A DNA stretch of 47,331 bases from Phycisphaerae bacterium (GTDB lineage Bacteria > Planctomycetota > Phycisphaerae > Phycisphaerales > SM1A02), in NCBI GenBank assembly GCA_016873275.1, contig VGXO01000019.1, positions 1-47,331 of the forward strand. Reading direction: 5' to 3'. The translations under genes were made by a program, and so were the position numbers. Under the pieces are notes generated by a model that did not search any database, was not told the DNA's origin, and worked only from the letters and a program-made list of their open reading frames with translations. Each line of letters begins with the position of its first letter. Within the stretch, counting starts at the first letter, position 1. Positions 1-9,825 of this stretch are shown piece after piece.

Positions 1-3
1 CGA

Positions 4-1551
<1,548 letters not shown>

Positions 1552-2703
1552 TCAGCGAGTCGGTCGCCCGAACTCCGCCGCCAGCGTCTCGGAGGGGATG
1601 CCGCGGACGTCGATCTTCGGGTCCGGCGCGTGACGGGGCGGGACCTCGAGCGTGCCCGGGATGCTCCCGAGGATCGCGAGCGCCGTCGGCAGTTCGGCCG
1701 ACCACCAAAGGCTCTCGCCCCAGGTGATCCCTTCCGGTCGTGCCGACGCGGCGACCTCGCCGAACGCCCGCAGGCGGCTCGGCTGCCAGACGACGAGGTT
1801 CCGGACGAGGCGGACCATGCGCGGCGAGGCCCCGTCGGGCAGGCGGACCGCGACCTCTGGATCGACCATGGTCGAACGCTCGATGAGCACGCCGGTCGGC
1901 GAGCGGATCTCCAGGCCGATCGCGGGACGATCGAGCAGCAGGTCGCGGATGACCACGCCCAGCGGCGACGGCGACGGCGACGCCGGGGCCGCGGCGTCCT
2001 CCACCGTCTCGACTCCATCGAGCTCGACCCCGACGGGAACCCCGCGGATCACCGCATCCTCGACGCGCACGCCCTCGAGGCGCCCGGCGAGGCGGATGCC
2101 CACGCCGTTTCGGCGACCGCTCATCGCGAGGAGCTCGAGCTGCCGAACGTCGGCGTCGCGGACGTCGCGGAGGTCGATCGCTGCGTCCGACCAGCCATCG
2201 ATCCGCACGCCCTGCACCCGAAGGTCGGAGACGCCTTCGGCGTCGATCCCATCCGCCTGATCGTCCGGACCGAGACGCGCGAGCAGGACCGATCGGAGCG
2301 AGAGCGACTCTCCGCCGCGGAGGCGGATGCCCGCGACGGTGGGACCGATCACGACGAGCGACTCGACCCGCACGTGGCGGCAGTCGAGGAGCTCGAGTCC
2401 GACCTCGCCGCCGACGATGATGCCCGCCTGTCCGCCGGCGCCGTCGGCACTCGAAGCCTCGAAGCGGAGGACGATCGGCGCCTCGGGCGTTCCCTGCACC
2501 GCTCGCCAGACCGCCGGGCGGTGGATCCCCGGCGCGAGGCGGACGACGGATCCCGGGGGCAGCGACGAGCCGTCGCGGTCCCATGAATCTCCCGGCATGA
2601 CGACGATCGAGGGCGCTGCCGCCGCGGACTTCGCGCCGACCTGCGGATCCTGCGGGAACGCCGCGACGATCGCCGCGGCGACGAGGAGCGGGATCATGGT
2701 CAT
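1552..2703 (-). CDS. Exported right-handed parallel beta-helix protein
   Basis: A 383-aa protein with a short hydrophobic N-terminus (IPLLVAAAIVAAF) that looks like a signal peptide ending near residue 15-20. It is followed by regularly spaced short strands of the kind seen in pectate-lyase-like beta-helices, for example VGLELLDCRHVRVESLVVIG, then AGIRLRGGESLSLRSVLL, then SDLRVQGVRIDG. Such proteins usually act on, or bind, polysaccharides outside the cytoplasm. I see no catalytic signature that fixes a substrate, so it may be only a structural repeat protein. Its ATG overlaps the stop of the mannose-6-phosphate isomerase gene (ATGA), which implies translational coupling. The start follows from that overlap and the signal peptide. 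Confidence 0.75.
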   Translation of the reverse strand: MTMIPLLVAAAIVAAFPQDPQVGAKSAAAAPSIVVMPGDSWDRDGSSLPPGSVVRLAPGIHRPAVWRAVQGTPEAPIVLRFEASSADGAGGQAGIIVGGEVGLELLDCRHVRVESLVVIGPTVAGIRLRGGESLSLRSVLLARLGPDDQADGIDAEGVSDLRVQGVRIDGWSDAAIDLRDVRDADVRQLELLAMSGRRNGVGIRLAGRLEGVRVEDAVIRGVPVGVELDGVETVEDAAAPASPSPSPLGVVIRDLLLDRPAIGLEIRSPTGVLIERSTMVDPEVAVRLPDGASPRMVRLVRNLVVWQPSRLRAFGEVAASARPEGITWGESLWWSAELPTALAILGSIPGTLEVPPRHAPDPKIDVRGIPSETLAAEFGRPTR

Positions 2704-3743
2704 GGAGTCGCCATCCGACGAGGCGCCGCGAGCTCGACGCGCAACCAGCGGCTCGCAGTCGGGAAGGTCGCCCGCGAGGGAACGCCGACCGCGGGGAAGA
2801 GGACCGTGGAGATCGCCGCGAGGCGGCGTGCCTCTCCACCTGCCCGGGGAGCGATCGAGGCGCCGCCCTCGAGGATCATCCACGCCACGGCGCTCCCGTT
2901 CGTCACGACGTCGAGCGACCGACCGGAGGTCGCCTCGATCAGCTCGATCGTGAACCGCTCGCCGCGGTGGAGGAGCCAGGTCCGGAAGCCATGCGCCTCG
3001 AGCGGGGCGAGGCGGCTCGTCCGCACGATCGCCGGGAGGTCCGCGGCGGAGGTTCCCTCGACGGCGTCCGCCGCCTCGGCTCGATGCAGAGGTCGAGCCG
3101 GGTCGTCTCGCCCCCAGTCGTGCACCCGGAAGGTGGTGTCGCTCGGGGTCTGGACCTCGGCGACGAGCAGACCGCCGCCGAGGGCATGGCAGGTTCCGCT
3201 CGGGAGCCAGATGAAGTCGCCGCGAGCAACCGGCTCCGCGACGAGCTCCTCGTGCAGTCGGTCGGCACGGACGAGCTCCGCGATCGTCCTTCGATCGAGG
3301 GGACGGCGGAAGCCCCGGTAGACGACCGCTCCCGGCGTCGCATCCATCACGAACCAGCCCTCGTGCTTCACCGCCGTCGTCGGATGGATCGCCGCGTAGG
3401 CGGGGCGCGGATGCGCCTGGACCGAGAGCGGGGAGGCGGCGTCGAGGTACTTGAGGAGGAGGGGGAATCGCCCATCCGCCGGGAGGGTGCCGGTGCCGAG
3501 GACGTCCTCGGCGGAGCGCTCCATCAGCTCGCGCAGGGTGCTGGCTCCCGCCGCGCCGGCGTCCGTCGCGCTCACCGCACCGAACATGCCGCCCGGAAGG
3601 TCCGCGAGCTCCCACGACTCGCCGAAGGGACCCTCGCCAGGCTCCCGTCGCGCGCTGGGACGCATGATCTCGAGGCGGCTCCCTCCCCACGTCCTCCGGC
3701 GCAGGCTCGGCACGAGGACGATCGGAGGGAGTGGCGCGGGCAC
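2700..3743 (-). CDS. manA: Mannose-6-phosphate isomerase, type I (short form)
   Basis: Interconverts mannose-6-phosphate and fructose-6-phosphate, feeding GDP-mannose and surface sugars; zinc enzyme of the cupin type. The 347-aa product fits the short Bacillus-like class. Visible are the N-terminal RRTWGGSRL (usual IWGG), SVQAHP (107-112), KHEGWFVMD with the likely metal-binding Glu128, SGTCHALGGG with His186, and RVHDWGR (206-212). The start chosen is GTG at 3743, because the product then begins a few residues before the conserved VPSLRRRTWGG; the frame stays open far upstream inside the dehydratase gene but without homology. The stop overlaps the next gene's ATG. Confidence 0.88.
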   Translation of the reverse strand: MPAPLPPIVLVPSLRRRTWGGSRLEIMRPSARREPGEGPFGESWELADLPGGMFGAVSATDAGAAGASTLRELMERSAEDVLGTGTLPADGRFPLLLKYLDAASPLSVQAHPRPAYAAIHPTTAVKHEGWFVMDATPGAVVYRGFRRPLDRRTIAELVRADRLHEELVAEPVARGDFIWLPSGTCHALGGGLLVAEVQTPSDTTFRVHDWGRDDPARPLHRAEAADAVEGTSAADLPAIVRTSRLAPLEAHGFRTWLLHRGERFTIELIEATSGRSLDVVTNGSAVAWMILEGGASIAPRAGGEARRLAAISTVLFPAVGVPSRATFPTASRWLRVELAAPRRMATP

Positions 3744-3763
3744 GCGTGGAGGTCCGTCGGGCG

Positions 3764-4237
3764 TCAGAAGGTCATGCCGGTGATGGTCGTCTCCATCACC
3801 AGCTTCTTGTTCACCACGCCCTGGAAGGCGGAGATGAAGCGCCGACGACCGCACTCGATCTCCCTGCAGAGGATCAGGAAGGTGTCGCCGGGCAGGACTT
3901 GCCCGCGGAAGACCGTGTCCGTGCAGCGGGTGAAGCCCACGAACGGAAGGTTCGGCACCTTGGTTCGATAGAGGTAGCTTCCGAGCTGGGCGCACGCCTC
4001 GATCATGAGCACGCCCGGCATCAAGGGACGTCCCGGCACGTGATAGGGCACCCAGAACTCGTCGTGCCGGACCTGCTTGATGCCCAAGCCCATCGTGATC
4101 GGGTTGTCATGCCAGACCACCGAGTCCAACTGCCGCATCGGACCGCCCTGCGGATTGACCCGGGCGACGGCGGCCTCGTCGGCCATCCGCTGCGAGTAGT
4201 CGATCGAGTCGAGGTCGAAGAAGAACTCGGAAGCCAT
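3764..4237 (-). CDS. FabZ-like 3-hydroxyacyl-ACP dehydratase (hotdog fold)
   Basis: A 157-aa hotdog protein predicted to dehydrate 3-hydroxyacyl-ACP to trans-2-enoyl-ACP in fatty acid synthesis. The core YHVPGRPLMPGVLMIEACAQLG (from residue 65) matches the FabZ HFPG-x-P-x-MPGVL-x-IEA motif. His66 and Glu80 are 14 residues apart, exactly as the catalytic pair of E. coli FabZ. It differs from ordinary FabZ in the residues before the His (NDEFWV-like region HDEFWVPYH instead of EPFFQGH) and has about 25 extra N-terminal residues. It could act on an unusual hydroxyacyl chain. It sits between the Hc1-like gene and manA on the same strand; no fatty-acid genes adjoin it. Confidence 0.82.
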   Translation of the reverse strand: MASEFFFDLDSIDYSQRMADEAAVARVNPQGGPMRQLDSVVWHDNPITMGLGIKQVRHDEFWVPYHVPGRPLMPGVLMIEACAQLGSYLYRTKVPNLPFVGFTRCTDTVFRGQVLPGDTFLILCREIECGRRRFISAFQGVVNKKLVMETTITGMTF

Positions 4238-4340
4238 CGGAGGAAGCGATCCACGCGACGCAGGGTCGCGTCGAAGGCGGCGTCACGGAGCGGTTGACCA
4301 CGCACCGACGCGGACGACGATTGGAGGGAGGAGGCGACGG

Positions 4341-4526
4341 TCAGGCCGGCGGGGCGTCACGCACCTCGATGATCGAGGTCCGGATCTCCTGCGCGGCGTT
4401 CTTCACGTCCTGCATCGCCTTGCGGGCGCGGGTGCCGGCAGCCTTGTTGCCGCCCGCCGCCTTCTGGATGTCCGCCTCGGCCTCCTGCACGAGCTTGACC
4501 AACTTCTGGTACGCCTCGATCAGCAT
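4341..4526 (-). CDS. Histone H1-like (Hc1-type) small basic protein
   Basis: A 61-aa protein, almost entirely predicted alpha-helical. Its pattern (YQKLVKLVQEAEADIQKA, then GGNKAAGTRARKAM, then QDVKNAAQEIR) resembles the histone H1-like Hc1 family known from chlamydiae and also found in planctomycetes and Bacteroidota. In chlamydiae Hc1 compacts DNA in the infectious form. This version keeps only the helical N-terminal half; the Lys/Ala-rich DNA-binding tail of chlamydial Hc1 is absent and the C-terminus (VRDAPPA) is short, so its DNA-binding role is unproven. A perfect AAGGAG (4538-4533) lies 6 nt before the ATG, among the best ribosome binding sites in this part of the window, suggesting abundant synthesis. 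Confidence 0.75.
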   Translation of the reverse strand: MLIEAYQKLVKLVQEAEADIQKAAGGNKAAGTRARKAMQDVKNAAQEIRTSIIEVRDAPPA

Positions 4527-4670
4527 GGGTCGCTCCTTGGGACGAGATCGCTCGGTCCGGACGCCGCCGCCCGGTCCACCTGTCGCCGAAACCCTACCGC
4601 GCCGAGGCGGGAAGTGCCTCCCGACCCCGAGGCCCGTCGGAGGCTCGTTCGGGCGAGCCGGAACCGGGGG

Positions 4671-5237
4671 CTACTCCCGGCGGACCTGCTTGGCGAGCTC
4701 AAGGCATGCCCTGAAGGCGTCGTGTCGGGCGTCCCCGAGCAGCTCGTACATCGCCGACATGACCCCGGTCGCGATGGCGCCCGCCGCCTCCATGCGCCGC
4801 AGCGCGACCGGGATCTGAGGGTCGCTCGAGGCACCAACCGCGTCGGTCACGAGCCACGGGACGAAGCCAGCCCCGAGCAGGTCGAGCGTGGTCTGGAGGA
4901 TGCAGACGTGCGCCTCGCAGCCGCAGACGAGGACGTTGCGACGCCCGGATCGATCGAGGAATGCCCGCACCGGATCGACTAGCCCGCTGAAGCGGGTCTT
5001 CTCGACGCGGAGGGCGGCGCCCGCGAGCCTCGACCGGAGCGGCTCGACGGTCGGACCGAGCCCCTTCACGTATTGCTCCGTCAGCACGACCGGCATCGAG
5101 AGGACGCCCGCGAGCTCGACGAGGAGCCCGGCGTGGTGCACCACCATCTCGGCGCGGGTGATGGTCGGCATCAGCCGCTCCTGCAGATCGACCACGAGGA
5201 GCAGCGTGTCGTCGGGACGGAGGCGGGGGATCGGCAT
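4671..5237 (-). CDS. Isochorismatase-family cysteine hydrolase
   Basis: A 188-aa cytosolic hydrolase of the isochorismatase-like superfamily. The catalytic triad is visible: Asp17 in VVDLQERL, Lys80 in RVEKTRFSG and Cys112 in GCEAHVCILQT. These enzymes hydrolyse amides or related bonds. Length and the CEAHVC motif are closest to the YcaC-like branch, whose physiological substrates are mostly unknown, so no substrate is given. The start at MPIPRL is preceded by GAAGG at good spacing; longer upstream reading has no homology. It lies 34 nt after purB on the same strand, but I see no pathway link. Confidence 0.87.
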   Translation of the reverse strand: MPIPRLRPDDTLLLVVDLQERLMPTITRAEMVVHHAGLLVELAGVLSMPVVLTEQYVKGLGPTVEPLRSRLAGAALRVEKTRFSGLVDPVRAFLDRSGRRNVLVCGCEAHVCILQTTLDLLGAGFVPWLVTDAVGASSDPQIPVALRRMEAAGAIATGVMSAMYELLGDARHDAFRACLELAKQVRRE

Positions 5238-5271
5238 CTCGGAACCTTCGGCGGCAGAGGGCAGCGGGGCG

Positions 5272-6744
5272 TCAGACTCGGAGCACCGGACGCTCGGCGA
5301 GCGTCGCGGCGTGACGGGTCCGGATCGGCTCGACGACCTCGCGGAGGAATCGGTCCACTTGCGACGGGGCGAGCCCGACGAAGTCGCGGGCGTCGAGCGT
5401 GACGTCGATCCCGCGGAACGCCGGCTCACGGGCGAGCCGCTCGAGGAGGTCGTTCACGCCCCGCTCGCGGAGCGACGCCTGCGCCTCGCGGCTCTGGCGT
5501 CGGATCACCTCGTGCGCCTCCTGGCGGTCGGCGCCGCGCGAGGTTGCCATCATCAAGAGGGGCTCCGTGGCGAGGAAGGGCAGCTCCTCCGCGAGGCGGC
5601 GGCGGATCGCGGACTCGTGCACCTCGAGACCTTCGGCGACGTTCGCGAGGAGGTCGAGCGCGCCATCAAGGGCGAGGAACGCCTCCGGGATCATGAGCCG
5701 CCGGATCGAGGAGTCGTCGAGCGACCGCTCGAGCCACTGCGTCGAGGCGGTCTGAAGCGCCGAGGCGTGCAGTCCCTGCACGAAGCGGGCGAGACCGCAG
5801 GATCGCTCGCAGCGCATCGGATTCCGCTTGTACGCCATCGCCGAGGAGCCGACCTGCTCCGCCTCGATCGGCTCGGAGAGCTCGCCGAGCCCGGCAAGCA
5901 GGCGCACGTCGGTCGCGAACTTGTGGATCGCCGCCGCGGCGATCGCGAGCGCCCCGAGGATCCGGGCGTCCTGCAGCCGCGGCATCGTCTGCCCGACCAC
6001 GCTCCAGCAGCCGGTCGCCTCGAAGCCAAGGCGACGCGCGAAGGACTGCTCGAGCGCCTCGACCTTGGCGGCGTCGCCGCGGAAGAGCTCGAGGTAGGAC
6101 GCCTGGGTGCCGGTCGCGCCGCGCAGTCCCTTGAGGCGAAGCTCGGCGAGCGACCGCTCCACCTCCCCGAGGGCGATGACGAGGTCCTGCGTCCAGGTGC
6201 ACGCCCGCTTGCCCACCGTCGTCGGCTGCGCCGACTGGAAGTGGGTGAAGCCGCAGGTCGGGAGGTCGCGGTGGCGCGCCGCGAAGGTCGCGAGGCGGTC
6301 GATGCCGCGGGCGAGCTTCGCCGCGACGAGCCCGAGCGCCTGCCGCACCTGCAGCACCTCGGCGTTGCAGACGACGTCCTGGCTGGTCATCCCGAGGTGG
6401 ATCACGCCCTTCGCGCTCGGCGCCGCCTCCCCGAAGGCAAGCACGTGCGCCATCACGTCGTGGCGGATCCGGGTCTCGTGCCGCGCGGCGGCGGCGAAGT
6501 CGATCGCGTCCACCTTCGCCCGCATCTCCGCGATCGCCGCCTCGGGAATCGGCAGACCGAGCTCGCGCTCGCCCTCGGCGACCGCCAGCCAGATCCGACG
6601 CCACAGTCCGAACCGGACCTGATCGGACCAGAGCCGCCGCATCGCGGCGGAGGCGTTGCGGGTCTCGAGCGGCGAGACGTAGCCGGCGTGCGGTCCGCCA
6701 TCGCTCGAGCCGGTCGCCGGCAGCACGGAATCGGGGTGGTTCAT
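5272..6744 (-). CDS. purB: Adenylosuccinate lyase
   Basis: Removes fumarate from SAICAR and from adenylosuccinate in purine synthesis. The 490-aa product has the fumarase/aspartase-superfamily signature GSSAMAYKRNPM (299-310), MTSQD (119-123) and the catalytic His168 in FTHFQSAQPTT. SSAMAYKRNPMRCERSCGL and LDDSSIRRLMIPEAFL resemble the animal-type ADSL branch rather than the short bacterial PurB of Bacillus. The ATG at 6744 is the first after an N-terminus rich in Gly and Ser. A TAGCAT box on the minus strand lies only 10 nt before the start (6760-6755), so the leader may be very short. Confidence 0.95.
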   Translation of the reverse strand: MNHPDSVLPATGSSDGGPHAGYVSPLETRNASAAMRRLWSDQVRFGLWRRIWLAVAEGERELGLPIPEAAIAEMRAKVDAIDFAAAARHETRIRHDVMAHVLAFGEAAPSAKGVIHLGMTSQDVVCNAEVLQVRQALGLVAAKLARGIDRLATFAARHRDLPTCGFTHFQSAQPTTVGKRACTWTQDLVIALGEVERSLAELRLKGLRGATGTQASYLELFRGDAAKVEALEQSFARRLGFEATGCWSVVGQTMPRLQDARILGALAIAAAAIHKFATDVRLLAGLGELSEPIEAEQVGSSAMAYKRNPMRCERSCGLARFVQGLHASALQTASTQWLERSLDDSSIRRLMIPEAFLALDGALDLLANVAEGLEVHESAIRRRLAEELPFLATEPLLMMATSRGADRQEAHEVIRRQSREAQASLRERGVNDLLERLAREPAFRGIDVTLDARDFVGLAPSQVDRFLREVVEPIRTRHAATLAERPVLRV

Positions 6745-6785
6745 GGGCGTCGCGATGCTACCCGCACGACCCCGGCGTTCCCGGC

Positions 6786-7538
6786 TCAGGGCAGGGGACG
6801 TCGACCGATCCTCGGCTCGGTGCCGGCGAGCAGCCGGGCGACGTTCGTTCGGTGCCGAAGGAGCACGAGGAGCGCGATCAGGGTGGTCACGAAGAGGAGC
6901 GGCGGCGCGGCGCGCGGCGGCCAGAAGTCCACGTCGAAGGATTGGATCAGGATCACCGCCGGCGGCACGAACGCGGCGACGACGCTCGCGAGCGAGACGT
7001 ACCTCGAGATGGCGATGAGGATCACCCAACCGAGCAGGGCGCCGAGCATCGGGAGCGTCAGGAGCGGCCACATCGCCGCCATCGAGCCGAAGCCGGTCGC
7101 GACGCCCTTGCCGCCCTTGAAGCCAAGCCATGGGCAGAAGACGTGTCCGAGGATCGCCGCCGCCGCCACGGTCACCCAGGCCGTGGTCGGACCCGCCGCA
7201 GCGTCGGCGAGGGGAATGCCCCAGAGGTCCGCCCAGAGCCCGAACCCGAGCACGGGCAGGGCGCCCTTGAGCGCGTCGAGCACGAAGCAGGCGATGCCCC
7301 ATGGTCGACCGAGGGCGCGACCGAGGTTCGTCGCGCCGATGTTCCCGGAGCCGACCGAGCGAAGGTCGATGCCATGGAGCCGACCGATGAGCAGACCGAA
7401 CGGCACGCTGCCGCAGAGGAACGAGGCGATGAGGACGCCCGCGAGCACGAACGGGTCGAAGGACCATTCGATCGCGCCCACGAAGGGTTCGACCCGTGGA
7501 TCCGGCGCCGAGGCGAGAAGGAGCAGGGCGTCAGGCAC
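6786..7538 (-). CDS. plsY: Acyl-phosphate:glycerol-3-phosphate acyltransferase PlsY
   Basis: Integral membrane enzyme that transfers an acyl chain from acyl-phosphate to glycerol-3-phosphate, the first step of phospholipid synthesis (with PlsX, not in this window). The 250-aa product has several hydrophobic segments and the three family motifs: GSGNIGATN (63-71), KGGKGVATG (141-149), and a C-terminal LRHRTNVARLLAGTEPR. It is slightly longer than most PlsY because of about 30 extra N-terminal residues and an insertion around VDFWPPRA. A downstream start nearer SFDPFVLAGVL is possible. It sits between the HAD membrane protein and purB. Confidence 0.95.
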   Translation of the reverse strand: MPDALLLLASAPDPRVEPFVGAIEWSFDPFVLAGVLIASFLCGSVPFGLLIGRLHGIDLRSVGSGNIGATNLGRALGRPWGIACFVLDALKGALPVLGFGLWADLWGIPLADAAAGPTTAWVTVAAAAILGHVFCPWLGFKGGKGVATGFGSMAAMWPLLTLPMLGALLGWVILIAISRYVSLASVVAAFVPPAVILIQSFDVDFWPPRAAPPLLFVTTLIALLVLLRHRTNVARLLAGTEPRIGRRPLP

Positions 7539-7577
7539 CGCGTGAGGTCCTTCCGGAGCGAGGCGGCGTGGCGAGGT

Positions 7578-8618
7578 TCATCGTCGGTCGAGGAGGAGGA
7601 CCACGATCGCGGTCAGCTGCAGCACGACCGCGCCGAGGAACCATCGAAGGAAGACCTGCGGGTCGCCGCCCTGCACGATCCCCATCACCACCGCAAGCAT
7701 CACCGCCAACTGGATCGCGATCGCGACCACCTTGCCGCCGGTGAGGTCCCGCTCGCTCGCCCGGAGCCGGCGAAGCTCCTCGACGAGGTCCTCGAGCGCC
7801 GGCTTCAGCGGGCTCTCGATCGATCGAAGCGCCGGGTCATGCTCGCCATCGCGTGCGCGGGATCGAGCGGGCGACTCGCCTCGCGGCTCGGGTGGCACGT
7901 CAGGCGTCGCGGCTCCACCCGGCGGGGCGATCGGTCGCGTCCGCGCCATGGCGAGGCGCTCGGAACCCGCCGTCGCGGTCGCCGTGATCGGCGTCGGGAT
8001 CGCGACCGAGGCGTCCGTCGAGCTCGTCAGCACCTCGACGACGGGGGGCTCCGACGGTCCGACCGCGGCTCGGCTCCCGTCATGGGCGACCGCCTCGAGC
8101 GCCGCGAGCAGCGACTCCGGACTTGCCTCGTGGCGTCCCCGCGCGAGCTCGGTCGCCGCCCGGGATGGATCGCCGATCGAGGCGACCCTGCATCCCGCGG
8201 CGCTCGCGAGGGCGAGGTCCTCCGGGCGAGCGGCGACCACCCAGCTCGCCGCGAGGTCGAGGTCGAGGTCCTCCGCGGCCTGCAGCAGCATGCCCGGTCG
8301 CGGCTTCCGCCAGGGGTGATCGCGCCGATAGGGCTCGAGCGTCGCGTCGGGATCGAAGGGGCACCAGTAGAAGCGATCGACGACCGCGTCGCCGGCGGCG
8401 CTCGCAAGCGCCGCGGCGAGGAGCTGGTCCCGCTCCTGCACGCTCGACTCGACGAGCTCGCCTTGGGCGACCCGCGGCTCGTTGGTCGCGACGACCACCG
8501 CAAAGCCGCGGCGGCGGAGCTCGAGGAGCCGCCGCGCGATCTCCGCCAGCGCCTTCGGGGAGGCATCCTCGCGAAGCACGAGGTCACGACGGTCGAGGAA
8601 GAGGGCGGCGCGGGGCAT
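7578..8618 (-). CDS. Degenerate GmhB-like HAD-domain protein with two C-terminal membrane helices
   Basis: A 346-aa protein in three parts. Residues 1-150 align by eye with histidinol-phosphate/heptose-bisphosphate (GmhB-type) HAD phosphatases: FLDRRDLVL at motif I, VVVATNEPRVAQGEL at motif II, WRKPRPGMLLQAAEDLDLDL at motif III. Key residues are changed: the second Asp of motif I (DxD) is Arg11, and the motif IV VGD is VAA with Ala130, so phosphatase activity is doubtful. The usual Cys/His zinc loop is reduced to one Cys (86). Residues about 150-290 are a Pro/Ala/Thr-rich linker. Residues 296-315 and 324-344 are two strongly hydrophobic helices. It is likely a membrane-tethered pseudophosphatase or binding protein; the function is unknown. 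Confidence 0.8.
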   Translation of the reverse strand: MPRAALFLDRRDLVLREDASPKALAEIARRLLELRRRGFAVVVATNEPRVAQGELVESSVQERDQLLAAALASAAGDAVVDRFYWCPFDPDATLEPYRRDHPWRKPRPGMLLQAAEDLDLDLAASWVVAARPEDLALASAAGCRVASIGDPSRAATELARGRHEASPESLLAALEAVAHDGSRAAVGPSEPPVVEVLTSSTDASVAIPTPITATATAGSERLAMARTRPIAPPGGAATPDVPPEPRGESPARSRARDGEHDPALRSIESPLKPALEDLVEELRRLRASERDLTGGKVVAIAIQLAVMLAVVMGIVQGGDPQVFLRWFLGAVVLQLTAIVVLLLDRR

Positions 8619-8640
8619 GGAAGAGCGGGGGTCGAGGGAA

Positions 8641-9789
8641 CTAGCAGACCGGCGACGCGGGGCGGTCGCCGGCGGGAATCTCGATGGAGGCGCCGAAGCT
8701 CGTGCCCACGGCGCGGGCGGCGTCGACGAGCGGATCGCCGAGCGGCACGGTTCGCTGGCGGTCCGCCGCGGCGACGAGGTCGACCTCCGTGAAGCAGTGC
8801 CGCTGCCTGACGATCAGGCGGTTGCGGGCGCCCTGCATGAGCGCGGTCACCGCCCAGAACCCGAAGTTCGTGGCGAGGACGCGGTCCGCGGCGATGGGAC
8901 CGCCGCCCCGCTGGACGTGCCCGAGCACGGTGACGCGGGTCTCGAGCCCGGTCCGCGCCCCGATCTCGTGCGCCACCACCGCCCCGATGCCGCCGAGGCG
9001 GATCGGATCGGCGCTCGAGAGGTCGACCTTCGCGACCACCTGCTCGCCATCGCGGGGGCGGGCACCCTCCGCGACGACGACGATCGCGAAGCCCGGACCA
9101 AACCGCCGGCGGGCGTCGATGAACTCGGCGATCGCGTCCCACTGGAAGGGGACCTCCGGCATCAGGATCACGTCGGAGCCGCTCGCGACGCCCGCGGTGA
9201 GGGCGATCCAGCCGGCGTTGCGGCCCATGACCTCGCAGACCATCACGCGATGGTGGCTCTCCGCGGTCGAGTGCAGCTTGTCGATGGCGTCGGTCGCGGT
9301 GGCGACGGCGGTGAGGAAGCCGATCGAGATCTCGCTGCCGACGAGGTCGTTGTCGATCGTCTTGGGGATCCCGATGATGTTGAGCCCGCGCTCGACGAGC
9401 CGCGATGCGCCGCTCATCGTGCCGTCGCCGCCGATGACCACGAGGGCGTCGAGCTTCGCCCGCTCGACCGTCTCGACGCAGCGATGGCGGAGGTCCTCGT
9501 GACGAGGCTTGCCCTCCGGGTCGAGCCCGACGAACTGGCGTGCCGGGTTCGCCCGGTTGTTGCTGCCGAGCATGGTGCCGCCGCGGGCAAGGATGCCGGA
9601 GGCGTCGCGGGCGGTGAGCGGGCGGGTCCGTCCCTCGATGAGACCCTGGAAGCCATCCTCGATGCCGACGACCTCGAGCCCGTAGCGAAAGATCGCCGTC
9701 TTGACGACGGCGCGGATGGTCGCGTTGAGACCGGGGCAATCGCCGCCCGCGGTCAGCACGCCGATGCGTCGGATCGGTGGGTGCGCCAT
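8641..9789 (-). CDS. pfkA: 6-phosphofructokinase (PfkA family)
   Basis: Phosphorylates fructose-6-phosphate in glycolysis. The 382-aa product has GGDCPGLN (15-22), GGDGT (120-124), PKTIDND (142-148) with the catalytic Asp, MGRNAGWIAL and GHVQRGG. The Gly in GGDGT is the residue associated with ATP use, whereas the Lys in PKTIDND is the one commonly seen in PPi-dependent enzymes, a mix found in the group III PFKs. ATP is the likelier donor but this is not settled. The start at MAHPPIRRIGVL is chosen because homology begins there; the open frame upstream runs into the divergent lysS promoter. It is the first gene of the minus-strand string. Confidence 0.93.
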   Translation of the reverse strand: MAHPPIRRIGVLTAGGDCPGLNATIRAVVKTAIFRYGLEVVGIEDGFQGLIEGRTRPLTARDASGILARGGTMLGSNNRANPARQFVGLDPEGKPRHEDLRHRCVETVERAKLDALVVIGGDGTMSGASRLVERGLNIIGIPKTIDNDLVGSEISIGFLTAVATATDAIDKLHSTAESHHRVMVCEVMGRNAGWIALTAGVASGSDVILMPEVPFQWDAIAEFIDARRRFGPGFAIVVVAEGARPRDGEQVVAKVDLSSADPIRLGGIGAVVAHEIGARTGLETRVTVLGHVQRGGGPIAADRVLATNFGFWAVTALMQGARNRLIVRQRHCFTEVDLVAAADRQRTVPLGDPLVDAARAVGTSFGASIEIPAGDRPASPVC

Positions 9790-9825
9790 GGAGGTCTCGG
9801 GTCCGAGGTGACCGCGGTCGAAGGG

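Noticed and set aside
4642-4659. GGCTCG-TTCGGG-CGAGCC inverted repeat after the isochorismatase gene
   Set aside because: Six-bp stem without a T-tract; too weak to call a terminator in DNA of this composition.
4888-7545. 885-codon open frame on the plus strand over purB and plsY
   Set aside because: Shadow of real minus-strand genes; low-complexity composition without domains.
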